Source: Desulfovibrionaceae bacterium
Lineage (GTDB): Bacteria; Desulfobacterota; Desulfovibrionia; Desulfovibrionales; Desulfovibrionaceae
Assembly (NCBI GenBank): GCA_017454105.1
Contig: JAFTDR010000196.1
Coordinates: 1 to 38,348 of the forward strand
Reading direction: 5' to 3'
Length of the DNA stretch: 38,348 bases
Shown here: positions 17,194 to 25,832 of the stretch, piece by piece
Layout of the letters: the number at the start of each line of letters is the position of its first letter
Numbering within the stretch: the stretch's first letter is position 1
Notes under the pieces: model-generated
The model's database searches: none
What the model was told of the DNA's origin: nothing
What the model saw: only the letters and a program-made list of their open reading frames with translations
Translations under genes and position numbers: made by a program

Positions 17194-18171
17194 CTAGTGT
17201 GCCGTCTTTCCGGCGCATTCCCAGGCCCAGGCCGAGGAGAGTATGGTCTCAAGATCCGAGTACTTGGCCTCCCAGCCTAAGACCTCCCGCCCACGCGCAG
17301 GATCAGCGACAAGCATGGCTGGATCGCCAGGACGCCGCGGGTAGACAGTGTAGGGCACAGGCTTCCCGGTAACCTGGCTTGCTTTTGCAATGATCTCGGC
17401 AACAGAGACCCCCCTGCCAGTTCCCAAATTGATACTTGTCGAGGGGCGGCCAGCCAGAAGATGCTCAAGCGCTGCGACATGCGCTGCGGCAAGATCGCTC
17501 ACATGGATGTAGTCGCGTATGCATGTGCCGTCAGGAGTCGAATAATCATTGCCAAAGACTTTAAGTTCCTGCCCACCGCGCACGGCGCGCAAGACGTTTG
17601 GGATAAGATGGGTCTCTGGCTCGTGCCACTCACCTGTCTCCCCATCGGCATCAGCGCCTGAGGCATTGAAATAGCGCAGCGCAACCCAGGGAAGCTTGTG
17701 GGCCACCTCAAAGTCCGCGAGCATCCACTCCATGACGAGTTTTGTTCTGCCATAGGGATTAATGGGATTTGTCACAGCCGATTCACCGACAGGACAGACA
17801 TTGGGAAGCCCGTAGACTGCGGCCGATCCAGAGACAACAAGCGGCCGAACACCCTCGTCGCGCAAAACCTGCATAATGGTGAGTGAGCCCATGCAGTTTA
17901 TATCGTAATAGAGACCGGGATTCTGCACGGATTCCCCAACGGCTATGACACTTGCAAAATGTATAAGCCCGTCTGGCTCATGGGTATGGATCGCGCGCCT
18001 AAGAGAGGCATAGTCGCGTATGTCGCCGTGGACAAATGGTCCCCATTTGACAAGTTCCCTATGGCCTGTCGAAAGATTGTCGTAGGTCACAACGCTGTGG
18101 CCGCGCTCAGCAAGATATTTGCAGGTGTGACTTCCTATATAGCCGGCACCGCCGGTAACAAGCACTTTCAT
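17194..18171 (-). CDS. galE: UDP-glucose 4-epimerase
   Basis: Short-chain dehydrogenase-type epimerase that interconverts UDP-glucose and UDP-galactose (or the N-acetyl forms). The N-terminal MKVLVTGGAGYIGSH is the NAD-binding GxxGxxG. SGSAAVYGLP and NPYGRTK give the Ser and Tyr-x3-Lys of the active site. RYFNASGADADGETGEWH and the C-terminal YPRRPGDPAML are typical GalE blocks. Length (325 aa) is normal. It leads the surface-polymer gene set and probably supplies its galactose-type donor. No strong ribosome binding site precedes the ATG. Confidence 0.97.
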   Translation of the reverse strand: MKVLVTGGAGYIGSHTCKYLAERGHSVVTYDNLSTGHRELVKWGPFVHGDIRDYASLRRAIHTHEPDGLIHFASVIAVGESVQNPGLYYDINCMGSLTIMQVLRDEGVRPLVVSGSAAVYGLPNVCPVGESAVTNPINPYGRTKLVMEWMLADFEVAHKLPWVALRYFNASGADADGETGEWHEPETHLIPNVLRAVRGGQELKVFGNDYSTPDGTCIRDYIHVSDLAAAHVAALEHLLAGRPSTSINLGTGRGVSVAEIIAKASQVTGKPVPYTVYPRRPGDPAMLVADPARGREVLGWEAKYSDLETILSSAWAWECAGKTAH

Positions 18172-18458
18172 TCAGTTTTTTCGACGCATTTCCCCGCAAC
18201 TCTTGCAGGGAAGATACCGTCGCCTCCATTTCATACTATTTCAGATTGAGAGAGATACGCTCCACGAAAGCTAAACAGGGCTATGCTCCACCTTTTGTCC
18301 GGCAAAAGGGATCAGCGCATTGGATGGCTAAATCCGGCTTTCACCGCGTATCTCACTGTCATCGCGCAGACATCGCGTACAAAGGCGAGTCGGTCAATCA
18401 GCTATGCCTTGCTTGGACACGCCGTCTTAAAGGCGTTTTCTTGAAAGAGGACAATGCT
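18172..18458. other. Intergenic region upstream of galE
   Basis: No gene seen. It contains a 7-bp hairpin (CCTTTTG-TCCGG-CAAAAGG, 18291-18309) that lacks a T-run. The galE promoter should be here; no clear boxes stand out. Confidence 0.4.
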
Positions 18459-19004
18459 TTAAAACTTATATTTGAGCCGCATGCCGACTCCCAGCTCCTG
18501 ATCGGGCTGCTCGCTGCGCGTTTCAAGTGGCTGCGATTCCTTGGTGTCCTTAACAATGACTTCGGGTCCAAGGCGGAAATCAAAGGCGTCCCCATCCCTG
18601 ACATTGGTGTACGCGCCTACGCGGTACTGCTCGTGAATTCCAAAGGACTCCCCATCACTTCTTGCGCCATCAGGACCGCTCTTCCAAAGCGTTCTTTCGC
18701 TTTCGTAGCCTACAGAAAAATCACCCGGCGATTCCTTGGTCTTTTGTTTGCTCTCGCGAAGCGCGCGCCGCGAGGGTCCCAAGACCGCGTTTTTCTGCAG
18801 ATCACGGCCGCGCAATGCGTTTGGCTTTTCTTTCCTCTCCTGCGTCACAAACCACGGAGAGGTGCCCTGCGCGCTTTTTTCTTGGGCAAGTGCAATCGTT
18901 TCCGTCTGAAAAAAAACAGACATAAGGACAAAAAAAAGCCCCCGAAGGACACGGAGAACCGAAGCCAGCACAAAGGGATGGTTGGTACACTCGGACCTTT
19001 TCAT
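18459..19004 (-). CDS. Putative small outer membrane protein
   Basis: Not recognised as a family. The N-terminus after the ATG at 19004 has basic residues and a hydrophobic stretch, VLRGLFFVLMSVFF, ending in ETIALAQE, which could be a signal peptide with an A-L-A cleavage site. The C-terminus alternates polar and apolar residues and ends LGVGMRLKYKF, the terminal-Phe pattern used by outer membrane beta-barrels for BAM recognition. At ~180 residues it would be a very small barrel or the remnant of a larger porin. The open frame extends 19 codons upstream (to 19061); neither start has a good ribosome binding site. Confidence 0.5.
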   Translation of the reverse strand: MKRSECTNHPFVLASVLRVLRGLFFVLMSVFFQTETIALAQEKSAQGTSPWFVTQERKEKPNALRGRDLQKNAVLGPSRRALRESKQKTKESPGDFSVGYESERTLWKSGPDGARSDGESFGIHEQYRVGAYTNVRDGDAFDFRLGPEVIVKDTKESQPLETRSEQPDQELGVGMRLKYKF

Positions 19005-19514
19005 ACTATGACTGCGGGCAAAAAGAACGGTATACGCAGTTCCGTATTCCAGGAACCTCATCCTAGCGTATGCCTAAAAACCCATAGGCATCACGCTTGC
19101 GCGTACGCGTAGACCGCGTTTTTCTAAAGAGGAAAGGTAGGCGTCTCAATGATTCATCCTACGACACAGTTCGCCCTGCGGGTGCCGACCAATGGTTGTC
19201 CAGAGAAAATCATTCTGCAGCTTTGTATAGCTTGCAAAAAACTTTCTTCACAAATGATAGCCCTCTCAAAGAAGGCACGTAGACTTTAGCCATAAACGAA
19301 CTGACATGTTTACGAACGCAAGTCAGCACTAGCAACTTTTTTTTCTGACAGCAGTATACCTTCCTTTTTGACTCTGGACGTATGTTCAGCGCACACTAAA
19401 TCGCGTATCTCATCGCTCATCAAATGGCTAAGCCAAGGTGTGCGTAGATTCGACTTGCCGCTTGCGTCAGTCCCCGCGTCTCTTACGAACTTGCATGAGA
19501 TCTATCATGGAGTC

Positions 19515-19542
19515 AAAAGGCCCGCAACAGCAGGCCTTTTTT
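19515..19542. terminator. Candidate bidirectional terminator
   Basis: AAAAGGCC and GGCCTTTT pair around a 10-base loop. It ends in six T on the plus strand and four on the minus strand, about 110 bases past the efflux operon stop. Confidence 0.55.
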
Positions 19543-19566
19543 CTCGTACTCTTTGTCGCAAGCAAG

Positions 19567-19604
19567 CCCGCTCCTCGCAATGCACGATCATTGCGCGGAG
19601 CGGG
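19567..19604. repeat. 16-bp hairpin downstream of the efflux operon
   Basis: CCCGCTCCTCGCAATG pairs with CATTGCGCGGAGCGGG with one mismatch around the loop CACGAT. It is strong enough to stabilise the 3' end of the efflux mRNA or aid termination, but has no U-tract of its own. Confidence 0.6.
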
Positions 19605-19652
19605 TTTCAATCGTTTCCTATCAAAAAAAGAGTCAGAGCGCGCAAAAAGTGT

Positions 19653-21167
19653 TTAGCGCGTCTTTTTTTCCGTACTCCCTGGAAGCTTCTGTCCGGTTTC
19701 CTTTGTGATCAGCTCATTTGTGTCAATGATCGGGAAGGAGGGACGAGCGCCTTTGTCCTCCCAGCCACCGCCAAGAGCCTGACAGACGCCAACAACAGCA
19801 TTTAAGCGATTCTGCAGGGCCTGCGCGTAGCTTAGTTCGGCAGAGAAGAGTTCGCGCTCAGCATCGAGAACTGTCAAGTAATCGGTGTAGCCATTGTCGT
19901 ACTGGAGACTGGCAATCTCAACGGCCCTGCGCAGACTTGAGACCTGTCGCTCAAAGCTCTTCACAACCCGTTCTGTCTCGCGCTGGCTTGCGAGGGCTGC
20001 GCGGATGTCGCTAAAGGCTGACTGGACAGCTTTGCGGTACGCGGCTATCGAGACATCTTTTCGCGCTTCCGCATCTTTCAGTGCGTACCAGTTCCGTCCC
20101 CAATCAAGAATGGGAATACTCCCTTGTATCCCGTAACTCCAGGTGCCGGCTGGGCCAGAAAAGAGCTTGTTCACACTCGAACTCATGCTCCCCGTCATGC
20201 CGGTTAAAGAAATTGTCGGGAAAAACTGCGCACGGGCAACACCGATATTGGCATTGCTTGCCATAATGAGAAATTCTGCGGCCCGTATGTCCGGTCTGCG
20301 CAAAAGCAAATCGGACGGAAGACCAGCGGGCAAAACCGGCGGGGCAGGCAATTGCATAAGCCCCCGCCCTCTTTTGACACTTTTCTCAATGATATCGCGC
20401 GGCGAGCGGCCAAGGAGAACGGCCAAAGCCGCCTCCGCCCTCTCAACATCAATGGCGCTTTGATGGTACTGCGCCTCTGCTGTTTCAACCGCCGCCCTGG
20501 CCCGCTGCCAGTCAAGCTCGGTTATGTCGCCCTGCTCGTAGCGGCTTGTGTAGATTGCAAGCCCCTTTTTGCGCGTCTCAAGCGTCCGCTTCGAGATGTC
20601 ACAGCGCATGTCGGCTGAAAGAAGCTGAAAATACGTCTCAGCTGTCTGGGCTGCGACAGAGAGGCGCGAGGCCTCATGGCTTAAGACCGTGTTCATTAAA
20701 ACATCGGTCAGCATGATGTAGTTATTGCGATTTTTGCCAAAGAAATCCAGTTCCCAGCTCGCTGTAAACAGTGCCTGGTGGCTTGAGTACTCCTGGCTTA
20801 AGGTCGGAGTGTCAAAGTTCGTATTTGCTGTGCGATTTGAGGCGAGCTGCCCCTGTGCTTCGGCCGATCCAGAAACCTGGGGAAAGAAGACCGAGCTTCC
20901 CACCCCCGCCTGGGCGGCTGCTGAACGGATATTGGCCAGTGACTTGGCGAGATCCTGATTCTTCGCGAGCGCTTCCTCAATTAAGGCGACAAGGGCCGGA
21001 TCCCGGAAACGAACCCACCAATTTGTGTTCAAGGGGGCTGTTCCTGGATTCACGTTCTTCCACTCTTTCGGCATGACAAATTGAGGCCGCTCATATTTCG
21101 GAGCGAGGGAGCAGGAGACAAGGGAGAAACACAAAACAATGCCTACTAACAAACGGGTAAAAAGCAT
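19653..21167 (-). CDS. OprM/NodT-family outer membrane efflux lipoprotein
   Basis: TolC-like outer membrane factor that forms the exit duct of the tripartite pump. The N-terminus is a lipoprotein signal with lipobox LVSC (Cys19), followed by LAPKYERPQFVMPKEW, the typical OprM start. Two outer-membrane-efflux repeats follow, including LLRRPDIRAAEFLIMASNAN and GVARAQFFPTISLTG, hallmarks of the NodT family. About 505 residues, full length. The ATG at 21167 is chosen: GGAGG lies upstream and it overlaps the RND gene's stop as TGATG, so the two are translationally coupled. Confidence 0.93.
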   Translation of the reverse strand: MLFTRLLVGIVLCFSLVSCSLAPKYERPQFVMPKEWKNVNPGTAPLNTNWWVRFRDPALVALIEEALAKNQDLAKSLANIRSAAAQAGVGSSVFFPQVSGSAEAQGQLASNRTANTNFDTPTLSQEYSSHQALFTASWELDFFGKNRNNYIMLTDVLMNTVLSHEASRLSVAAQTAETYFQLLSADMRCDISKRTLETRKKGLAIYTSRYEQGDITELDWQRARAAVETAEAQYHQSAIDVERAEAALAVLLGRSPRDIIEKSVKRGRGLMQLPAPPVLPAGLPSDLLLRRPDIRAAEFLIMASNANIGVARAQFFPTISLTGMTGSMSSSVNKLFSGPAGTWSYGIQGSIPILDWGRNWYALKDAEARKDVSIAAYRKAVQSAFSDIRAALASQRETERVVKSFERQVSSLRRAVEIASLQYDNGYTDYLTVLDAERELFSAELSYAQALQNRLNAVVGVCQALGGGWEDKGARPSFPIIDTNELITKETGQKLPGSTEKKTR

Positions 21168-24100
21168 CAATATTCCTCCATGTCGTAATCGCGCTTTGAG
21201 CCCGCGTTCGGATCGCTTTTGCCTCGCAATTTGAGAGAAATAGTCATAATCGCTTTAAAAAAGAAGGGAATAAACAAGGTCGCTATGCATGTCGCAGCAA
21301 GCATGCCGCCGATAACGGCAGTTCCTATGGCATGACGGCTGTTTGCGCCGGCGCCGGAACTTATCGCAAGCGGCACAACGCCAAGAATGAAGGCGAGCGA
21401 TGTCATGACAATGGGTCTGAAACGGAGGCGAGAGGCGTGCATGGCCGCTCCGTCAAGACTTTTGCCACCGCGCCAGGATTCAACGGCAAACTCGACGATG
21501 AGAATAGCGTTTTTCGAGGCAAGGCCGATTAATGTGACCAGTGCAACCTGGAAGTAGACATCGTTGGACAGATCCCGGCCCCATGTCGCAAGAAGCGCTC
21601 CGAAAACACCAAAGGGCACGGCTGTCAAAACAGCTAAGGGCAGGCTCCAGGACTCGTACTGTGCGGCCAAAATGAGAAAAACCATGACAAGAGCAAGAAC
21701 AAAGATCATGGTCGTGTCAGAAGAGGCCATTTTTTCCTGAAGAGAGGAGCCAACCCAGCCAAGACTATAGTCCCCAGATAAGGAGGCCTTGGCGGCCATT
21801 TCCATCTCAAGCAAAGCGTCACCAGAGGATGCGCCAGGACTTGGAGTCCCCATGATGTGGGCTGCAGGAAAGGCATTATAGCGCTCAACGACCTGGGGCG
21901 CTGTGCGCCGCTCAAGGGTCATAACCGAGGAGAGAGGCACCATGGCCCCCTTGTTTGTCCGGACATGGATGTCGTGGAGGGATTCGACGAGCATGCGATA
22001 CTGTGGATCGGCCTGCAGGCGGACCTGGAAGGTGCGGCCTAAGTAGTTGAAGTCATTCACATAGGTCTGACCAAATGTCGCCCCCATGGCTGAGAAAACA
22101 TCGCTTACAGAAATGCCCATGTTTTTGCAGCGCTCGCGGTCGAGATTGGCGTAGAGCTGCGGGGCACTTGTCGAGAAAAGACTCCGCACCATGCCTATTG
22201 CCGGATACTTCGGGGTTCCATCGGCATTTTTCGATGTCGCCTCAACAACAAATTTATTGGCCGCCCTTTCGAGATCATAGAGCGTGCCATCGCCGCGCAT
22301 CTGAATATAGCCTTCAAAACCGCCCGTTGTACTCATGCCCTGAATCGGAGGCGGTGAGAAACTAAGAACAACGGCTTCAGGCTGCATCATGTTAATAGCC
22401 ATAAACTGCGCGTTCGTCTCAGCGTCAGAGAGTCCAGGCTTTTTCCTCTCGCTCCACGGCTTAAGCGTTGTAAAAAAGGTCATGTAATTGCTTTTGACCG
22501 AAATCGTCGTGATATCGATACCGATAATGCAAGCCGCAGCACTCACAGCTTCCAGATTCCTCGAATAGTCGGTCACAAGGCTTGCGATGCGTTTTGTACG
22601 TTCAAGCGATGCGCCATCTGGGAGGATCGTCATGCCGATGGTGTAGCCCTGGTCCTCGTTGGGCACAAGGCCTGTTGGTATGATTTTGTTGAGCCAGACA
22701 ATGGCGGCAACGATTAGTGAGAAGAGAAGAAGGGCGCGCAGGGCCGAGGCCTTGATAAAGCGGACGGCCACAAGATAGCCATTGGTTACGGCCGAAAAGA
22801 AATTGTTAAAGATGCGGAAGGGTTTTGCAGGAAGCTCGTTATGATCGTGAGGCTTTAAGAGCAGCATGCACAAAGAGGGTGTCAGTGTCAGCGCGACAAT
22901 GCCTGAAAGCACGACGGAAACCGATATGGTGATCGCAAACTGCCTGTACATCTGCCCAGCAAGTCCGCCCATAAAGGAGACGGGGACGAAAACCGCGCAG
23001 AGAACAAGGACGATGGCAATAACAGGCGCTGTCACCTCGTTCATGGCCTTGGCTGTCGCTTCCTTTGGCGGCAGATGCTCAGAGGACATAATGCGCTCAA
23101 CGTTTTCAAGCACAACGATTGCGTCGTCAACCACGATACCAATCGCAAGGACAAGGCCGAAAAGCGTCAATGTATTGATTGAGTAGCCAAGCGCATACAT
23201 GCCGGCGAAGGTGCCGATAATCGAAACTGGCACGGCAATGCAGGGAATAAGGGTCGCTCGCCAGTTCTGGAGGAAGACAAAGACGACGATAACAACAAGG
23301 ACAATGGCCTCGAAGAGGGTGTGGATAACCTCAACGATCGATTCCATGACAAAGTCGTTTGTGTCAACGACCAGACGAAATTCCAAGCCATCTGGGAGAT
23401 TCTCACAGATCTCGGCCAGACGTTTTTTTACGCGATCGCCCGTAGCAATGGCGTTTGCGCCAGGGAGCAGATAGACCGCGCCCATACGGGCGATCGCGCC
23501 AGTATACGTCGAGGTAACGGAATAGTCTTTTCCGCCAAGTTCAATGCGCGCCACATCTTTTAAACGGAGCATGGCGCTGTCTTCTTCTGTGCGCAGTATA
23601 ATGTTGCCAAATTGCTCAGGGGTGAGCAAGCGGCCCAATGTGTCTATCTGCCAAGAGAGATCCGTGCCTGGGACCAGGGGATTGTCGCCTAGGCGACCGG
23701 GTGCGAACTGTGAACTCTGCTCTGATATCGCCTGGGATATGTCCTGGGCGGTCACACCGTATTTGGCCATTTTGTCCGGCAAGAGCCAGATGCGCATGGC
23801 ATAGTCCATCTGGCCAAAGACCGAGCAGTCACCGACACCTGGTATGCGTTTTAACTCGTCAACAACGTTGATATTCATCCAGTTGTGGATGTAGGTCTCG
23901 TTATAGCGCCCATCTGGGCTAATAAACGAAAAGGCCTGGAGCATTGCCGGCGAGCGCTTAACCACGCTCACTCCCTGCTGACGCACAGTCTGCGGCAAAA
24001 GGGTCTGGGCCAAGTTCACCTTATTGTTCACATTGACGAGCGCCATATCCGGACTTGTGTCCAGAGAGAAATAGACATTGATGCTCCCAGATCCCGAGCC

Positions 24101-24367
24101 TGAGGCTGCTGTTGAGGTCATGTAGAGCATGCCCTCAACACCGTTGATATTGACCTCAAGGGGGGCCAAGACGGTTGAGGCTATAGTTTCAGCCGATGCG
24201 CCGGGATAATAGGCGCTCACATTGACTGTCGGTGGAACAAGATCTGGGTACTGGGCAATCGGCAACGCCTTCATGGCCAAGGCGCCCACAAGTGTTATAA
24301 CGATCGAAATAACCGCCGAAAGCACAGGCCTGCGGAGGAAAATATTGGGTTTAGCTGACGCGGCCAT
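21167..24367 (-). CDS. HAE1-family RND multidrug efflux pump (AcrB/MexB-like)
   Basis: Proton-driven inner membrane pump exporting hydrophobic compounds. N-terminal FLRRPVLSAVISIVI is the first membrane helix, followed by the porter-domain block YPDLVPPTVNVSAYYPGASA. TM4 has GIVVDDAIVVLENVERI with the paired Asp of the proton relay, and TM10 has GLASKNAILIVEFA with the matching Lys. About 1,066 residues, the normal size, with the usual twelve membrane segments inferred from the family. The ATG at 24367 is preferred to the GTG two codons earlier. It directly follows the MFP gene and precedes the outer membrane factor. Confidence 0.96.
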   Translation of the reverse strand: MAASAKPNIFLRRPVLSAVISIVITLVGALAMKALPIAQYPDLVPPTVNVSAYYPGASAETIASTVLAPLEVNINGVEGMLYMTSTAASGSGSGSINVYFSLDTSPDMALVNVNNKVNLAQTLLPQTVRQQGVSVVKRSPAMLQAFSFISPDGRYNETYIHNWMNINVVDELKRIPGVGDCSVFGQMDYAMRIWLLPDKMAKYGVTAQDISQAISEQSSQFAPGRLGDNPLVPGTDLSWQIDTLGRLLTPEQFGNIILRTEEDSAMLRLKDVARIELGGKDYSVTSTYTGAIARMGAVYLLPGANAIATGDRVKKRLAEICENLPDGLEFRLVVDTNDFVMESIVEVIHTLFEAIVLVVIVVFVFLQNWRATLIPCIAVPVSIIGTFAGMYALGYSINTLTLFGLVLAIGIVVDDAIVVLENVERIMSSEHLPPKEATAKAMNEVTAPVIAIVLVLCAVFVPVSFMGGLAGQMYRQFAITISVSVVLSGIVALTLTPSLCMLLLKPHDHNELPAKPFRIFNNFFSAVTNGYLVAVRFIKASALRALLLFSLIVAAIVWLNKIIPTGLVPNEDQGYTIGMTILPDGASLERTKRIASLVTDYSRNLEAVSAAACIIGIDITTISVKSNYMTFFTTLKPWSERKKPGLSDAETNAQFMAINMMQPEAVVLSFSPPPIQGMSTTGGFEGYIQMRGDGTLYDLERAANKFVVEATSKNADGTPKYPAIGMVRSLFSTSAPQLYANLDRERCKNMGISVSDVFSAMGATFGQTYVNDFNYLGRTFQVRLQADPQYRMLVESLHDIHVRTNKGAMVPLSSVMTLERRTAPQVVERYNAFPAAHIMGTPSPGASSGDALLEMEMAAKASLSGDYSLGWVGSSLQEKMASSDTTMIFVLALVMVFLILAAQYESWSLPLAVLTAVPFGVFGALLATWGRDLSNDVYFQVALVTLIGLASKNAILIVEFAVESWRGGKSLDGAAMHASRLRFRPIVMTSLAFILGVVPLAISSGAGANSRHAIGTAVIGGMLAATCIATLFIPFFFKAIMTISLKLRGKSDPNAGSKRDYDMEEY

Positions 24368-24373
24368 AGACAC

Positions 24374-25507
24374 CTACTTCGCGGGACGATCTGCCGCGTT
24401 CTTTTTTGCTGCGGCGCGTGCTTTCTGCTGTTCTTCGAGCGTTGGGGTAATTGTCACCTTGGATCCAGGGCGCGCCTTGATTATCCCCTCGACAATTAAG
24501 CGCTCACCGCCCTTGAGGCCAGAATCGACAAGGTAGCTTTGGCCTATGCTCTCGCTAATCACAACAGGCGTAAGGACAACTGTGTTCTCCTTGTCCACAG
24601 CAAAGACAAAGGGCCCTTTATCTGTGATCGTCACGCATTTCTGCGGGATGAGAATGGCATCCTTTAGGACATCACCGTCCATTGAGAGACGCACATACTG
24701 GCCGGGCATAATCGCGCCGTCCTTGTTCGCAAAGACAGCCCTCGCCTTAATCACACCTGTGTCTGGCTGGACCTGGGAATCGATAAAGGTGATTGTGCCC
24801 GTGCCTGGGTGCATGCTTCCATCGACAAGTTTTAGGGTCGCCGTATAGATCCCTTTGTCGGGTACAACAAGACGGCCCTCTGCCGCAAGATGCATGCGGC
24901 GCATACGCTCAGTTGCCGCGATGGAAAAATCAATGTGCATCGGATCGGTCTGGTTCACATAGGTGAGCAGTGACGAATTGCTCACAAGATTGCCGACCGT
25001 CACATGTTCCTTACTTGAATAGCCGGACACTGGGGAGACGACCTGGCAGTAATTGAGATTGATGCGGGCTGTACGCAAAGCGGCGCGGGCGACATCAAGA
25101 CTTGCGCGAGCATTATCGCGCTCTTTCTGCGACACGGCATTCTTTTCATACAGAGGATGCACTCGTTTCCATTCGCGATCCGCGTTATTGTACTGGGCCT
25201 CGGCCTGCTGCACCGCAGCCTCGTACTGATCGCGCTCTATCTGAAAAAGCATCTGCCCCTGACGGACAAAGTCGCCCTCGCGGTAGAGGCGTTTCTGGAT
25301 TATGCCCTGAACGCGCGCCCGCACTTCAACAGCGCGGGAGCCAATAGCCTGTGCCTGAAATTCGGCTGGCCAGGGCACGTCCCGCACAACGACCGTATGG
25401 ACAGCTACGGGCGGGGCGGACATTGCCTTTGGGCCCTCTTTTTTCTCGTCAGTGCAGGCAGCAAGAAAAAGTAAACAAAGAAAAAGGGGAAAAAAACGAA
25501 ACTTCAT
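24374..25507 (-). CDS. RND efflux periplasmic adaptor (MFP) lipoprotein
   Basis: Membrane fusion protein (AcrA/MexA type) linking the inner membrane pump and the outer duct. The signal peptide MKFRFFPLFLCLLFLAAC carries a lipobox with Cys18. A split lipoyl domain follows (VRARVQGIIQKRLYREGDFV and SPVSGYSSKEHVTVGNLV) with a coiled-coil hairpin between, including EAAVQQAEAQYNNADREWKR. The beta-barrel segment NKDGAIMPGQYVRLSM is conserved. I chose the ATG at 25507 because AGGG lies about 5 bases upstream and it gives a proper lipoprotein signal; the frame extends 18 codons further. First gene of the efflux operon, behind a palindromic candidate operator. Confidence 0.94.
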   Translation of the reverse strand: MKFRFFPLFLCLLFLAACTDEKKEGPKAMSAPPVAVHTVVVRDVPWPAEFQAQAIGSRAVEVRARVQGIIQKRLYREGDFVRQGQMLFQIERDQYEAAVQQAEAQYNNADREWKRVHPLYEKNAVSQKERDNARASLDVARAALRTARINLNYCQVVSPVSGYSSKEHVTVGNLVSNSSLLTYVNQTDPMHIDFSIAATERMRRMHLAAEGRLVVPDKGIYTATLKLVDGSMHPGTGTITFIDSQVQPDTGVIKARAVFANKDGAIMPGQYVRLSMDGDVLKDAILIPQKCVTITDKGPFVFAVDKENTVVLTPVVISESIGQSYLVDSGLKGGERLIVEGIIKARPGSKVTITPTLEEQQKARAAAKKNAADRPAK

Positions 25508-25555
25508 GCATCCCTCAGCGTGCCACAAGAGAGGACAACGCTGCCTCCAAATAAT

Positions 25556-25571
25556 TGACACCCACGTGTCA
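25556..25571. promoter_or_regulatory. Candidate operator TGACAC-N4-GTGTCA
   Basis: 16-base inverted repeat 49 bases upstream of the efflux operon start and just past the xdhC terminator, so it falls in the only space available for the operon promoter. Its size and symmetry suit a TetR- or MarR-type repressor, but no such gene is next to it. Confidence 0.5.
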
Positions 25572-25579
25572 TGTGCCTG

Positions 25580-25611
25580 AAAAAAAGTTCCCGCAACACA
25601 TTGCAGGGAAC
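25580..25611 (-). terminator. Rho-independent terminator downstream of xdhC
   Basis: On the minus strand GTTCCC and GCAA pair with TTGC and GGGAAC (10 bp, one bulged T) around a TGTG loop, followed by seven T. It insulates xdhC from the efflux operon. Confidence 0.85.
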
Positions 25612-25832
25612 AGTGTGCTACTCGTGGTAGCTTTACAAAAAATTAAACTTTACGCAAGAAGGGAGCGTACGCGAAAAGCTCGGAAAAAAGACTGCACACA
25701 GTGTCTAAAAAGCCCACAAAGCCCTGTGGCAGACACGAGAGTCTGAACGCATCTATAGTATACGCAAGAGGCCGCAAGCAAAAGAGTAGACAGTGCGGAC
25801 TACAAAAGTCATTGAGACAGGCTTTATGCCCG
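25612..25832. other. 3' untranslated stretch after xdhC
   Basis: About 220 bases between the xdhC stop and its terminator. I see no gene or recognisable RNA element in it. Confidence 0.4.

Larger units (their letters stand above)
19005..19652. other. Intergenic region with hairpins, no gene
   Basis: Nothing coding is supported on either strand. Two strong hairpins lie at its right end, downstream of the OprM-like gene. A 15-base direct repeat, AGACCGCGTTTTTCT, occurs at 19111 and again at about 18782 inside the outer membrane protein gene. Confidence 0.45.

Noticed and set aside
18246..19112. 288-codon plus-strand frame opposite the small outer membrane protein
   Set aside because: Very basic, low-plausibility translation without motifs; the minus strand shows signal and barrel features instead.
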